Below are positions 26,570 to 36,593 of a DNA stretch of 50,371 bases, in pieces (positions within the stretch are counted from its first letter, which is position 1; every line of letters starts with the position of its first letter). The position numbers and the translations under genes are program-made. The notes under the pieces were generated by a model. That model had not been told where the DNA came from, did no database searches, and was given only the letters and a program-made list of their open reading frames with translations. Source of the DNA: Pantoea rwandensis (GTDB lineage Bacteria; Pseudomonadota; Gammaproteobacteria; Enterobacterales; Enterobacteriaceae); the NCBI RefSeq assembly GCF_002095475.1, contig NZ_MLFR01000036.1:1-50371 (forward strand), written 5' to 3'.

Positions 26570-28716
26570 GCTTGTTCCTCTTCTGCCAGTTGTTTCAGGC
26601 TAACGTAATCGGGTTTACCGCTACCCAGCAGCGGTAGTTGTTTCATAAAGCGGATATCACGTGGCACCGCCAGTTCTGGCGCACCGATTTCGCGTGCCGC
26701 TTTTAACAGCAGATCGCGGGTCAGTTCGCTGTCGCCAGTAAACAATACCAAGGCTTCACCACGATGACCGTCAGGACGTAATGACGCGGCATGCTGCTTC
26801 TCGGCTGAGGCTTTCAGCGCGATCTGCTCGACGATCTCCAGTGACACCATCTCACCGGCGATTTTAGCGAAGCGTTTCGCACGCCCCTGAATTTGACAGA
26901 ATCCGCCTTCGTCGAAGCTGACGATATCACCGGTATCGTACCAACCAGGCTCCATCTCACCTTCGCCGTTGTCCGCCACCGGTTTCTCCAGCACACCGGG
27001 ATTCTCAACACGTAGATAGCCGTTCATCACGTTAGGCCCACGCAGTTGCAGACGCCCGCCCTGCTCAATGCCCGGTACGGAGATCAAACGTGAATCCATA
27101 CCTGGCAGGATACGGCCCACAGTGTGGCTTTTCGCTGCCATCGGCACGTTGATCGCCACCACGGGTGCACATTCGGTGACGCCGTAGCCTTCGAGAATGC
27201 GAATACCGTACTTCTCCATGTAAATCTGGCGCGTGCCTTCCTGCAATTTCTCCGCACCCGCCACCACGTAGCGCAAGCGTGCAAAGTCATACGGGCTGGC
27301 AAAGCGGGCATAGTTACCCAGGAAGGTCGAGGTGCCAAACAGCACGGTGCAGTTACGGTCATACACCAGCTCCGGCACAATGCGGTAATGCAACGGGCTG
27401 GGATAAAGGAACACTTGAGCGCCCGTTAACAGCGGCGTAAACAGCCCGACCGTCAGGCCGAAGGCATGGAACAGCGGCAGTGCCGACATAAAGCGGTCGC
27501 GTGGGGTAAAATCTGCCACGGTGCGAATCTGCTCGACGTTAGCCAGCAGGCTTTTGTGTGAATGGACGACACCTTTGGGATTGCCTTCCGAGCCCGAGGT
27601 AAACAGCACCATCGCCGCATCTTCTGGCTGCTGCTGCACCTGCGCGCGGCGCGGCATTAACAGGTGTGCCAGAATCCAGAGTTTATCTTTGAGCGTGACG
27701 GTATCTTTGAGGTCTTCGAGGTAAATCCACTGCACCTCGGTTAAGCCCTGCGGTAGATGCCACAGATTGCCTTTCTCCAAAAACTGACGCGAGGTAAACA
27801 CCGTTTTGACCTGGGAAGCGGTGAGTGCGGCGCGCATACCCTTGACGCCCGCGGTGTAGTTCAGCATCGCCGGGATGCGGCCCCGCAGCGAAGCACCGAG
27901 AATTGCCGCCGCCGTGACGGTGGCATTGGGCAGTAACAGGCCCACATATTCGCCCTGCTGGCTGTAGCGCTCCAGAATTCGGCCCACTCCCAGCGACTTC
28001 TTCAGCAACCCGGTGTAGCTGTCGGTTTTAAAATTGACGTCTTCAATGCAGGGTTTGGTGAGTCCATAGCGCTGACGCGCATTGAGAAATGCTTCGAACA
28101 GGGTTTCACGTGGACGTACTGCCATGCGCGCTTCCATCATCACGTGATGTAAGTGCTCACCCGCCAGTACGCGGCGATCGCGCGCACGCTTGGCTTCCGG
28201 CATTGGGATGACGGTAGCGGGCAAGATGCTTAAGGTGATGCGTGGGAACAGGCGACGTTTGAACACCCCCGCCAGACGCCCAAACGGCGTGTATTCCGCC
28301 CCCTCAATACGCATCGGCACGACGCTGGCACCCGATTTCGCCGCCACAAAACCGGCCCCACTGTAGATCTTCATCAGCGAGCCCGTCACCGTGATACGCC
28401 CTTCCGGGAAGATCACTACAGGACGCCCTTCGTTGATCATGCGCACCAGATGCTTGATTGACATCGGTTTAGTGGGATCGAGTGGGACAAAATCAATGAT
28501 CGGCTTAAGGAGGCGCATAAACCATTGATCGCTGATCGACGAGTAAACGGCGAACACCGGTCTGATGGGCAGAAACAGTGCCACCAGCACGCCATCCAGG
28601 AATGACATGTGGTTAGGGGTGATCAGCACTTTCTCTTTATAAAGGGCAGTGAGATCGCCACGCAGTTCCACCCGCCATAACAGGCGAAACAGGAAACGCA
28701 GAACAGTGAATAGCAT
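26566..28716 (-). CDS. aas: Bifunctional 2-acyl-GPE acyltransferase / acyl-ACP synthetase Aas
   Basis: Inner-membrane enzyme that loads a fatty acid on ACP with ATP and transfers it to 2-acyl-lysophosphatidylethanolamine, repairing phospholipids damaged or used in lipoprotein N-acylation. The 716 residues (E. coli 719) show a PlsC-type acyltransferase domain with HxxxxD as H36...D41 (NHMSFLD) and FPEGRIT near 100. An AMP-binding domain follows, with LFTSGSEGNPKGVVHSH near 390 and YDTGDIV near 600. It forms an operon with lplT. Confidence 0.96.
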   Translation of the reverse strand: MLFTVLRFLFRLLWRVELRGDLTALYKEKVLITPNHMSFLDGVLVALFLPIRPVFAVYSSISDQWFMRLLKPIIDFVPLDPTKPMSIKHLVRMINEGRPVVIFPEGRITVTGSLMKIYSGAGFVAAKSGASVVPMRIEGAEYTPFGRLAGVFKRRLFPRITLSILPATVIPMPEAKRARDRRVLAGEHLHHVMMEARMAVRPRETLFEAFLNARQRYGLTKPCIEDVNFKTDSYTGLLKKSLGVGRILERYSQQGEYVGLLLPNATVTAAAILGASLRGRIPAMLNYTAGVKGMRAALTASQVKTVFTSRQFLEKGNLWHLPQGLTEVQWIYLEDLKDTVTLKDKLWILAHLLMPRRAQVQQQPEDAAMVLFTSGSEGNPKGVVHSHKSLLANVEQIRTVADFTPRDRFMSALPLFHAFGLTVGLFTPLLTGAQVFLYPSPLHYRIVPELVYDRNCTVLFGTSTFLGNYARFASPYDFARLRYVVAGAEKLQEGTRQIYMEKYGIRILEGYGVTECAPVVAINVPMAAKSHTVGRILPGMDSRLISVPGIEQGGRLQLRGPNVMNGYLRVENPGVLEKPVADNGEGEMEPGWYDTGDIVSFDEGGFCQIQGRAKRFAKIAGEMVSLEIVEQIALKASAEKQHAASLRPDGHRGEALVLFTGDSELTRDLLLKAAREIGAPELAVPRDIRFMKQLPLLGSGKPDYVSLKQLAEEEQA

Positions 28717-28810
28717 GCCAGCTCCTTAGCAGCGTTAAAATATGGCGCTTACCTTGCAGGATCTGGCGATTTTCGACAAGTGGCGAGCGGGAGAAAACCC
28801 CCACAAATAT

Positions 28811-28881
28811 CCAGCCGCGTGATTTATCGCGCATGCCTGAACAACGGTGATGTTGATCGATGCGCGATAAACCGCGCCACC
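28811..28881. repeat. Family A palindromic repeat upstream of aas
   Basis: Arms CCGCGTGATTTATCGCGC and TGCGCGATAAACCGCGCC face each other with about 35 bases between. The element fills most of the 183-base gap between the start of aas and the end of the efflux channel gene. No terminator T run is seen, so read-through from the efflux operon into aas cannot be excluded. Confidence 0.65.
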
Positions 28882-28899
28882 AGAGATAATGGTACGCTA

Positions 28900-30294
28900 T
28901 TACCCCTGCCAGCCCCCGCCCAATGCGGCGATCAACTCAACGCTGCTCACCCACTGCGTACTCTGCAGTGACAGCAAACTCTGCTGCTCGCTCAGGCTGC
29001 TGTTTTCGGTGGTGGCGACATCAAGGTAATCAATCATGCCGGCGTCATACTGGTTACGCGTCACACGCGCTGATTCCTGCGCGGCGCTGGTCGCCAGCTG
29101 CTGCGAGGCAATCTCGCCCTGCAGGGTGTTCAACTGCACCAGATAATCTTCCACTTCCCCCATCGCCGTCAGCACTGACTGGCGATAATCCGCCACGCTC
29201 GCGTCATAGGCGGCGCGTGCCTGCTCCACTTTTGCCGAGGTGGCGCCGAAGTCCAGCAGCGTACCGCTCAGCTCCGGCCCCAGCGACCAGACACGATTGG
29301 GCAGTGAGAACAGGCTATTAATGGCCGATGAACTCACCCCGCCGCTGGCACTCAAGGTTAAATCTGGATAGTAACCGGCAATGGCCACGCCAACCGCCGC
29401 ATTGGCCGATGCCACATTACGCTCAGCGTAGGCAATGTCCGGACGACGCTGCAGCAACGCAGAAGGCAGACTGTTGGGAATGGCGGGCAGTGTCGCATCC
29501 AGCTTCGCCACTGGCAGAGAAAAATCAGCCGGTGCACGGCCCAGCAGCAGCGCAATCGCGTGTTCCGACTGCGCACGCTGCCACTGGTAATCCTGCGCGG
29601 AAGCACGCGCGCTCTCCAGCTGCATCTGCGCCTGCGCCAAAGTGGCACGCGATTCGCTGCCCGCAGAGTACTTGTTCTGGATCACCGTCATATAACGCTG
29701 ATAAGCATCAATACTGCGCTGATACAGGGCAATTTTCTCGTCAAGGATGCGCAGCTGGAAGTAATCCTGCGCCAGCTCTGATTGCGCGCTCAACGTGATA
29801 TTGGCTAATTCCGCCTTGCTCGCCTGTGCGCTGGCCTTGTTCTCTTCCAGGGTACGACGCAGCTTGCCCCATAAGTCCAATTCCCAGCTGGCGCTGAGAT
29901 CGGCAGCATGTGCGTTGCTGACGCTGCGCTGCCCCGTGGCGCTGGAACGGCTGCCGCTGCGGGTGCTGCTGGCGTCATAACTCACCGACGGGAACAGTGC
30001 CGCACGTGATTGTGAGGTCAACGCCTGAGCTTCACGGTACTGCGCCGCATAGCTCGCCACGTTCTGGTTAGAGATGCTCACCTGGCTCAGCAAACTACTC
30101 AGCGTGGCATCGTGATACACCGACCACCAGTCGCCTTTGCTCTGCTCATCCTGCGGCGTGGCCTGCTGCCAGCCTTTGGCTTCTTTAAAATGGGTCGGCA
30201 TCGCCATGGTGGGACGCTGATAATCCGGGCCCACCGCACACCCCGCCAGCAAAAGTGCCACCACCATTGGGGTAAATTTCAGGACATTTTTCAT
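28900..30294 (-). CDS. Efflux outer-membrane channel lipoprotein (NodT/OpmB type)
   Basis: TolC-like outer-membrane factor of 464 residues. The lipobox is LLAGC19, followed by AVGPDYQRP, the usual start of NodT-family channels. Two OEP repeats follow (about 60-250 and 270-455), with the long coiled helices that form the periplasmic tunnel. It is the last gene of a four-gene operon, starting three bases after the MdtC-like permease, so it should be the dedicated channel of that pump. E. coli mdtABC lacks such a gene. The same order (adaptor, two permeases, channel) is known for muxABC-opmB of Pseudomonas aeruginosa. Exact orthology is not claimed. Confidence 0.9.
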   Translation of the reverse strand: MKNVLKFTPMVVALLLAGCAVGPDYQRPTMAMPTHFKEAKGWQQATPQDEQSKGDWWSVYHDATLSSLLSQVSISNQNVASYAAQYREAQALTSQSRAALFPSVSYDASSTRSGSRSSATGQRSVSNAHAADLSASWELDLWGKLRRTLEENKASAQASKAELANITLSAQSELAQDYFQLRILDEKIALYQRSIDAYQRYMTVIQNKYSAGSESRATLAQAQMQLESARASAQDYQWQRAQSEHAIALLLGRAPADFSLPVAKLDATLPAIPNSLPSALLQRRPDIAYAERNVASANAAVGVAIAGYYPDLTLSASGGVSSSAINSLFSLPNRVWSLGPELSGTLLDFGATSAKVEQARAAYDASVADYRQSVLTAMGEVEDYLVQLNTLQGEIASQQLATSAAQESARVTRNQYDAGMIDYLDVATTENSSLSEQQSLLSLQSTQWVSSVELIAALGGGWQG

Positions 30295-30297
30295 CGA

Positions 30298-33200
30298 TCA
30301 GGATTCCACATGACGCAACCGCTGCCACTGACGTTTGGTGGCACGGCTTAAACGATCAAGCCAGAGATAAACAACCGGCGTAGTAAATAAGGTCAACAGT
30401 TGGCTCAGCGCCAGACCACCCGCAATCGCGATGCCCAGCGGGCTTCGTAAGTCCGCATCGCCGCCGCTGCCTAATGCCAGCGGCAAGGCACCAAAAAAGG
30501 CCGCCAGCGTGGTCATCATGATCGGACGGAAACGCATTAAACAGGCTTGGGTGATCGCTTGTTGTGGCGACATACCTTGCGTGCGTTCAGCGTGAATAGC
30601 GAAGTCGATCATCATGATGGCGTTCTTCTTCACGATGCCGATCAGCAGAATGATGCCGATCAGGGCGATCACCGTGAGCTGAGTATTGGTCAGCAGCAAT
30701 AACAGCAGCGCGCCTACCCCCGCCGACGGTAAGGTCGACAGGATGGTAATGGGATGGATATAGCTCTCATACAGCACGCCGAGCACGATATACACCGCAG
30801 CCAGTGCAGCAATAATCAACCACGGCATGGTTGCCGTCAGTGCCGAGAAGGCTGCCGCGGTACCGGCAAATCCAGCCTGAATGGTGGACGGTAAACCCAG
30901 TTTCGCCATCGCTTGCTTGATCAGCGCCTGCGCCTGCTCCAGTGATACGCCATCGTTGAGGTTAAACGCCACGGTGCTGGTGGCTGACTGGCCCTGATGC
31001 GCGACCGACAGCGGCGCATTCCCCCCTTTGAAGCTGGTGAAGGCTGACAGCGGCACGCGATCGCCACTGTCATTAATCACATACAGCTGTTGCAGGATGT
31101 CAGGGTCACGCGTGTAGCTACTCTGCAGTGACATCACCACGTGATACTGATTGAGCGTGTGGTAAAGCGTAGCGACCTGACGCTGGCTGAAAGCGTTATT
31201 CAGCATCGTATCCAGCATCTGTACATTCACGCCAAGCTGTTTAGCACGATCGCGATCGATATTGATCACCACTTCCTGCCCACCGGTTTGCGAATCGGAA
31301 TCCACGCTGTTGAGTTCTGGGATCGCCGCCAGCGCGGCCTGTACTTTCGGTGTCCAGACACGCAGCAGATCGAGATCGTCTGCCTGTAAGCTGTACTGAT
31401 AAGTGGCATTGGCACTGCGCCCGCCAATATGCAGATCCTGCGCCGCCATCAGGAACATCTGCGCCCCGGCAATGTGGCTGGTTTTTATGCTCAGGCGGTT
31501 AGCGACTTCGGTGGCCGTGGCATCACGATCGCTGAAATCTTTCAGACGCACAAAGAAGTTGGCGCTGTTACGTGAGCCAAACATGCCGCTGCCCATTGAG
31601 GACATCACGCTTTCCACTGCGGGATCAGACTGAATGATCTTGGTGAACTCCAACATCTTCGGCTTCATCGCCTGGAACGAGATGTTTTGATCGGCGCGCA
31701 GAGCGCCCATTAGCAACCCAGTATCCTGATTAGGGAAGAAGCCTTTCTGCACCACCGAGAACAGAAACAGATTCAACAACACCGTCAACACCAGACTAAA
31801 CATCGTGATCTTCTGGTGCGCCATCACCCACGCCAGACCGCGCGAATAGGCCGCCAGCAATCCATTCAGCTGGTTTTCGATAAACTGGTAAACCGGGTGT
31901 GGGCGTTTACTGACTTTAGGTTTTGGCTTCAGCAGCCGTGCGCACAGCATGGGCGTCAGGCTGAGTGAAACAAACATCGAGATCAGCAGCGAGATGGTCA
32001 ATGTCACCGCAAACTCGCGGAACAGACGCCCGACAATACTGCCCATCAACAGAATCGGAATAAACACCGCGATTAGCGACATGGTCATCGACAGTACGGT
32101 GAAACTGACTTCCTGCGCGCCTTTCAGCGCCGCGCGCAACGGGCTTAAGCCCTCTTCGATATGCCGCGTAATATTTTCCAGCACCACAATGGCATCATCG
32201 ACGACAAAGCCTGTGGCGATAATCAGCGCCATCAGTGACAGGTTATCGAGGCTGTAGCCGAGCAGATACATCACCGCACAGGTGCCAATCAACGACACCG
32301 GCAGCGCCAGCGCCGGGATCACCACCGCCTGCACGTTGCGCAGAAACACAAACACCACCGCGATCACCAGTAACATGGCGATCAGCAGCGTTTCTTCTGT
32401 GTCGTACAGCGATTCGCGCACCGTGGGCGAACGGTCCACCACCACTTTCAGCTGGGTATCAGCAGGCAGGTCTTTTTCCAGCGCCGGAAGCTGCGCCTTG
32501 ATGGCATCAATAGTGTCGAGCATATTGGCCCCGGCCTGGCGCTTAATGCCCACCATCACCGACGGCTGCGAGTTAAGGAAACCGGCCTGATACTGATCCT
32601 CTACCGAGTCATACACCGTCGCGACATCGTGCAGACGTACCGCTTTGCCATCCTTATAGGTCACGATCAAGTTCTGATACTGCGCGGCTTTATCCAGTTG
32701 GCCATTACTGTCCACTACCCATGACTGGGTGCTGCCTTCCAGGATACCTTTCGGTTTATTCGTGGTGCTATTGGCGATGGCTTCACGCACGGTATCGAGC
32801 GAGAGGCCGTACTGCGTCAGCTGAAGCGGTTGCAGATCGATGCGCACGGCGGGCAGCGCACTGCCCATCAGTGATACTTCACCGACACCTTTCACCTGCC
32901 CCATCGCCTGCTCGATTTTGCTTTCAGCCAGATCGTAGAGTTCGCCGGGCGTGCGGGTGGCTGAAGTGAGCGCCAGCATCACTATCGGCGCATCGGACGG
33001 GTTGGCTTTGCGATAGGTCGGCAGCGACTCAATGGCGCTCGGCAGCAGGCTGCGCGCGGCGTTGATCGCCGCCTGCACATCTCGTGCCGCACCGTTGATG
33101 TCGCGGTCGAGATCAAACTGCAAAATCACGCTGGTGGAACCCTGCGAACTGGTCGAGGTCATTTCGGTGACGCCCGCAATCTGCCCCAGTGAGCGCTCCA

Positions 33201-33399
33201 GCGGCGTGGCGACGGTCGCTGCCATGGTCTCTGGACTGGCACCGGCCAAGCTGGCGCTGACCATAATGGTCGGGAAATCCACCTGCGGCAGCGGGGCTAC
33301 CGGCAATAACCGATAACCCAGCAAACCCAGCAGCATGATCGACAACGTTAACAACAACGTGGTGACCGGGCGGAAGATAAACAGCCTTGTTAAGTTCAT
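30298..33399 (-). CDS. RND efflux permease, MdtC/MuxC type
   Basis: Proton-driven inner-membrane pump subunit of 1033 residues with 12 membrane helices and two large periplasmic loops. It is similar to E. coli MdtC throughout (LPVAPLPQVDFPTIMVSASL, RDINGAARDVQAAINAARSLLP). The proton-relay aspartates lie in ATGFVVDDAIVVLENI near 400, and the conserved Lys lies in IVKKNAIMMIDFA near 930. In E. coli MdtB and MdtC form a B2C heterotrimer in which MdtC carries drug binding. The paired genes here suggest the same. Its ATG overlaps the preceding permease stop by four bases. In E. coli known substrates of this pump type are novobiocin, bile salts and siderophore-related molecules. The substrate here is unknown. 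Confidence 0.93.
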   Translation of the reverse strand: MNLTRLFIFRPVTTLLLTLSIMLLGLLGYRLLPVAPLPQVDFPTIMVSASLAGASPETMAATVATPLERSLGQIAGVTEMTSTSSQGSTSVILQFDLDRDINGAARDVQAAINAARSLLPSAIESLPTYRKANPSDAPIVMLALTSATRTPGELYDLAESKIEQAMGQVKGVGEVSLMGSALPAVRIDLQPLQLTQYGLSLDTVREAIANSTTNKPKGILEGSTQSWVVDSNGQLDKAAQYQNLIVTYKDGKAVRLHDVATVYDSVEDQYQAGFLNSQPSVMVGIKRQAGANMLDTIDAIKAQLPALEKDLPADTQLKVVVDRSPTVRESLYDTEETLLIAMLLVIAVVFVFLRNVQAVVIPALALPVSLIGTCAVMYLLGYSLDNLSLMALIIATGFVVDDAIVVLENITRHIEEGLSPLRAALKGAQEVSFTVLSMTMSLIAVFIPILLMGSIVGRLFREFAVTLTISLLISMFVSLSLTPMLCARLLKPKPKVSKRPHPVYQFIENQLNGLLAAYSRGLAWVMAHQKITMFSLVLTVLLNLFLFSVVQKGFFPNQDTGLLMGALRADQNISFQAMKPKMLEFTKIIQSDPAVESVMSSMGSGMFGSRNSANFFVRLKDFSDRDATATEVANRLSIKTSHIAGAQMFLMAAQDLHIGGRSANATYQYSLQADDLDLLRVWTPKVQAALAAIPELNSVDSDSQTGGQEVVINIDRDRAKQLGVNVQMLDTMLNNAFSQRQVATLYHTLNQYHVVMSLQSSYTRDPDILQQLYVINDSGDRVPLSAFTSFKGGNAPLSVAHQGQSATSTVAFNLNDGVSLEQAQALIKQAMAKLGLPSTIQAGFAGTAAAFSALTATMPWLIIAALAAVYIVLGVLYESYIHPITILSTLPSAGVGALLLLLLTNTQLTVIALIGIILLIGIVKKNAIMMIDFAIHAERTQGMSPQQAITQACLMRFRPIMMTTLAAFFGALPLALGSGGDADLRSPLGIAIAGGLALSQLLTLFTTPVVYLWLDRLSRATKRQWQRLRHVES

Positions 33400-36300
33400 T
33401 CCTCGCTCCGCGCCTGCTGCTGTTTACGCTGCATATAGCGCTTGCCGCGCTGTGCGATGCCATCAAACCACAGATAAATCACCGGCGTGGAGAACAGCGT
33501 CAGGACCTGGCTGACAATCAAACCCCCGACGATCACCAGACCGAGCGGTTGACGCAGCTCTGCACCCGAGCCTGAAGCCAGCATCAGCGGCAGCGCACCA
33601 AGCAGTGCTGCCATGGTGGTCATCAGAATCGGACGGAAGCGCAGCAGACAGGCCTGATGAATCGCATCACGCGCACTCATGCCCTGCTTGTTTTCAGCCT
33701 CAAGCGCGAAGTCGATCATCATAATCGCGTTCTTTTTCACGATACCGATCAGCAGGATCACCCCGATCAGCGCAATCAAACTGAACTCGGTGCCCGCCAG
33801 CAGCAGCGTCAACAGTGCGCCCACGGCCGCCGACGGCAGCGTTGAAAGAATAGTGACGGGGTGGATAAAGCTCTCGTAAAGAATGCCCAGCACCACATAC
33901 ATGGTGATCAGCGCCGCCAGAATCAGCCACAGCGTGTTGCCGGTCGCGCTCTGGAACGCCGAGGTTTCCCCCTGATAGCGCAGCGTGATGCTGGACGGCA
34001 GATTCAACTGTTGCGTCACTTCCGCAATCGCTTTCTGTCCATCTTCCAGTGAATAGCCGCTGTTGAGGTTAAACGACACCATCACCGCGGGGAATTGATT
34101 GAGGCGCATGTGCATCAGCGATCCCGTACGCTCGTGGATAGTAGCAATCGAGGTCAGTTTCACCATGCCGGTGGTGGTGGTCGTATCGCTGTCCGAATCC
34201 GTGCTTGAGCTGCTGGTGGTCGAGCTGGTGCTGGTGCTACTGGTAGACGAGGTTGAACTACTGCTGCTCACCGGCAAATAAACATCATCAAACGAGGCTG
34301 GAGACTGCTGATACTGCGGCGCCACCTCGAGCACGACGCGGTACTGGTTGGCTTGGGTAAATATCGTGGAGACCAAGCGCTGACCGAAACTGTTGTAGAG
34401 CGCGGTATCGACGTCAGAGGCGGTAATACCATAGCGTGCGGCTTTATCCCGATTCAGCTCCACATAGGCCACGCGTCCTTGATCTTGCAGGTTACTCACC
34501 ACGCCATTGAATTCCGGACGCTTTTGCAACGCAGCCACCATCTTCGGCGTCCAGTTCACCAGATTTTCACTGTCAGCATCATCAAGAGTGAACTGATATT
34601 GGCTCGGCGTGACCTGATCGTTGACCGTCAAATCCTGCGCCGGTTGCAAGTAGAGCTGAATGCCCGCCACCTGCGCCGCCGCTTGCTGTAACTGCTTGAT
34701 CACCACATCGGCTTTGTCATCGCGCTCATCAAACGACTTGAGGTTGATCTGGATGCGGCCGCTGTTGAGGCTGGTGTTACTGCCATCGATGCCAATGGTG
34801 GATGACAGGCTGTCCACCGACGGGTTCTGCAAAATCACTTTCGCCAGCGCCTGCTGACGCTTCGACATCTCGCTAAACGACACATCCTGCGAGGCCACGG
34901 TGACGCCCTGGATCAGGCCAGTGTCCTGAGTGGGGAAGAAACCTTTGGGGATGGCAATATACAGCAGCGCCGTCAGCGCGAAGGTCGCCAGCGCCACGAG
35001 CAGCGTCAACTTCTGATGGTTCAATACCACGGTCAGAAGACGGTCATAGCCGCGCACCAGTTTATCGAATATCTCGCCGCCTTTGCGTGAAAAGCGCGAC
35101 TGCTTCTCTTCCGGGATATGCTGCAACAGATAGGCGCACAGCATCGGCGTGAGCGTCAGTGACACCACCATCGACACTAAAATCGACACCGCCAGCGTGA
35201 TGGCAAATTCGCGGAACAAGCGCCCCACCACATCGCCCATAAACAGCAGCGGGATCAGCACCGCAATCAGCGAGAAGGTCAGAGAGATGATGGTGAAGCC
35301 AATCTGCTGCGAACCTTTCAACGCGGCCTGCATCGGGGTTTCACCCTCTTCCAGCCGTCGTGAAATGTTTTCCACCACCACAATCGCATCATCAATCACG
35401 AAGCCCGTGGCAATGGTTAAGGCCATCAGCGACAGGTTATTCAGGCTGAAATCAGCGAGGTACATCACGCCGAAAGTACCAATTAACGACAGTGGCACTG
35501 CCACGCTCGGAATCAGTGTGGCCGCCACATTACGCAGGAACAGGAAGGTGACCATCACCACCAGCGCCACCGACAGCATCAGTTCGAACTGCACATCGCT
35601 GATTGAGGCACGAATGGTTTGAGTTCGGTCCGACAAAATCGTCATCTTCACGCCATCGGGCAGCGCGGCCTGCAAGGTCGGCAACTGCGCTTTGATGCTA
35701 TCCACTACCTGAATCACGTTAGCACCCGGCTGGCGCTGCACGCTGATCACAATCGCCGGGCTGTTGTTAGCCCAGGCTGACTGGAAACTGTTTTCCGGTC
35801 CCTGTTCAATGTGTGCGATGTCTTTCAGGCGCAGTGCGGCACCGTTCTGATAGGTGATGATTAGGTTGCCGTACTCATCGGCGGTGCGCAGCTGATCGTT
35901 GGCGTCGATCGTAACGGAGTGGTATTTGCCATCGAAGCCACCTTTAGAGCCATTGACGTTGCTGTTACTGATCAACGTATTGACGTCTTCCAATGACAGG
36001 TTATGCGCCGCCAGCGCTTTCGGGTCCATCTGCACCCGAATGGCAGGCTGGTGACCACCCGCCAGTGTCACCATGCCTACGCCGTTGATCTGTGAGAGCT
36101 TCAACGCCACGCGGGTATTCACCAGATCCTGCACCTGCGTAAGCGGCAGGTTATCGGAACTGGCCGCCAGGGTGATCACCGCCGTGTCTGCCGGATTGAC
36201 CTTTTTATAGGTCGGCGGATTGGGTAGATCGGTCGGCAACAGGTTATTAGCGGCATTGATCGCCGCCTGCACTTCCTGCTCGGCAACATCCAGCGACAGA

Positions 36301-36593
36301 TCGAGGCTGAACTTCAGGGTAATGATCGAAGAACCGCCGGAGCTGGTGGACGTCATCTGGCTTAAACCGGCCATCTGCCCCAGCTGACGTTCCAGCGGTG
36401 AGGTCACTGACGAGGCCATCACATCCGGACTGGCGCCTGGATACAAGGTGGTGACCTGAATAGTCGGGTAATCCACCTGCGGCAGCGCCGAGGTGGAGAG
36501 GAATTTATAAGCAAAGATCCCGGCAATCAGCACGCCAACCATCAGCAAGATGGTGGCAACGGGACGCTGGATAAAGAGGCGAGACGGATTCAT
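33396..36593 (-). CDS. RND efflux permease, MdtB/MuxB type, with Ser/Thr-rich insert
   Basis: Partner permease of 1065 residues, longer than E. coli MdtB (about 1040). It has the expected start MNPSRLFIQRPVATILLM, the proton-relay pair in ATGFVIDDAIVVVENIS and Lys in IVKKNAIMMIDFA. A low-complexity run of 33 residues (776-808, bases 34170-34268), nearly all Ser and Thr with three Asp, interrupts the second periplasmic loop. It lies just before the MVKLTSIATI strand that corresponds to VVPLSSIAKI in MdtB. The region would face the periplasm near the docking domain. It overlaps the adaptor gene and the second permease by four bases each, so all are translationally coupled. Confidence 0.93.
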   Translation of the reverse strand: MNPSRLFIQRPVATILLMVGVLIAGIFAYKFLSTSALPQVDYPTIQVTTLYPGASPDVMASSVTSPLERQLGQMAGLSQMTSTSSGGSSIITLKFSLDLSLDVAEQEVQAAINAANNLLPTDLPNPPTYKKVNPADTAVITLAASSDNLPLTQVQDLVNTRVALKLSQINGVGMVTLAGGHQPAIRVQMDPKALAAHNLSLEDVNTLISNSNVNGSKGGFDGKYHSVTIDANDQLRTADEYGNLIITYQNGAALRLKDIAHIEQGPENSFQSAWANNSPAIVISVQRQPGANVIQVVDSIKAQLPTLQAALPDGVKMTILSDRTQTIRASISDVQFELMLSVALVVMVTFLFLRNVAATLIPSVAVPLSLIGTFGVMYLADFSLNNLSLMALTIATGFVIDDAIVVVENISRRLEEGETPMQAALKGSQQIGFTIISLTFSLIAVLIPLLFMGDVVGRLFREFAITLAVSILVSMVVSLTLTPMLCAYLLQHIPEEKQSRFSRKGGEIFDKLVRGYDRLLTVVLNHQKLTLLVALATFALTALLYIAIPKGFFPTQDTGLIQGVTVASQDVSFSEMSKRQQALAKVILQNPSVDSLSSTIGIDGSNTSLNSGRIQINLKSFDERDDKADVVIKQLQQAAAQVAGIQLYLQPAQDLTVNDQVTPSQYQFTLDDADSENLVNWTPKMVAALQKRPEFNGVVSNLQDQGRVAYVELNRDKAARYGITASDVDTALYNSFGQRLVSTIFTQANQYRVVLEVAPQYQQSPASFDDVYLPVSSSSSTSSTSSTSTSSTTSSSSTDSDSDTTTTTGMVKLTSIATIHERTGSLMHMRLNQFPAVMVSFNLNSGYSLEDGQKAIAEVTQQLNLPSSITLRYQGETSAFQSATGNTLWLILAALITMYVVLGILYESFIHPVTILSTLPSAAVGALLTLLLAGTEFSLIALIGVILLIGIVKKNAIMMIDFALEAENKQGMSARDAIHQACLLRFRPILMTTMAALLGALPLMLASGSGAELRQPLGLVIVGGLIVSQVLTLFSTPVIYLWFDGIAQRGKRYMQRKQQQARSEE
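34170..34268 (-). repeat. Low-complexity Ser/Thr codon tract inside the MdtB-like gene
   Basis: Ninety-nine bases made almost only of AGC, AGT, TCG, TCA and ACC codons, ending in four ACC codons. They encode 28 Ser/Thr in a row broken only by Asp near the end, then five Thr. Such tracts can change length by slippage. The reading frame stays open through the tract. Confidence 0.85.
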
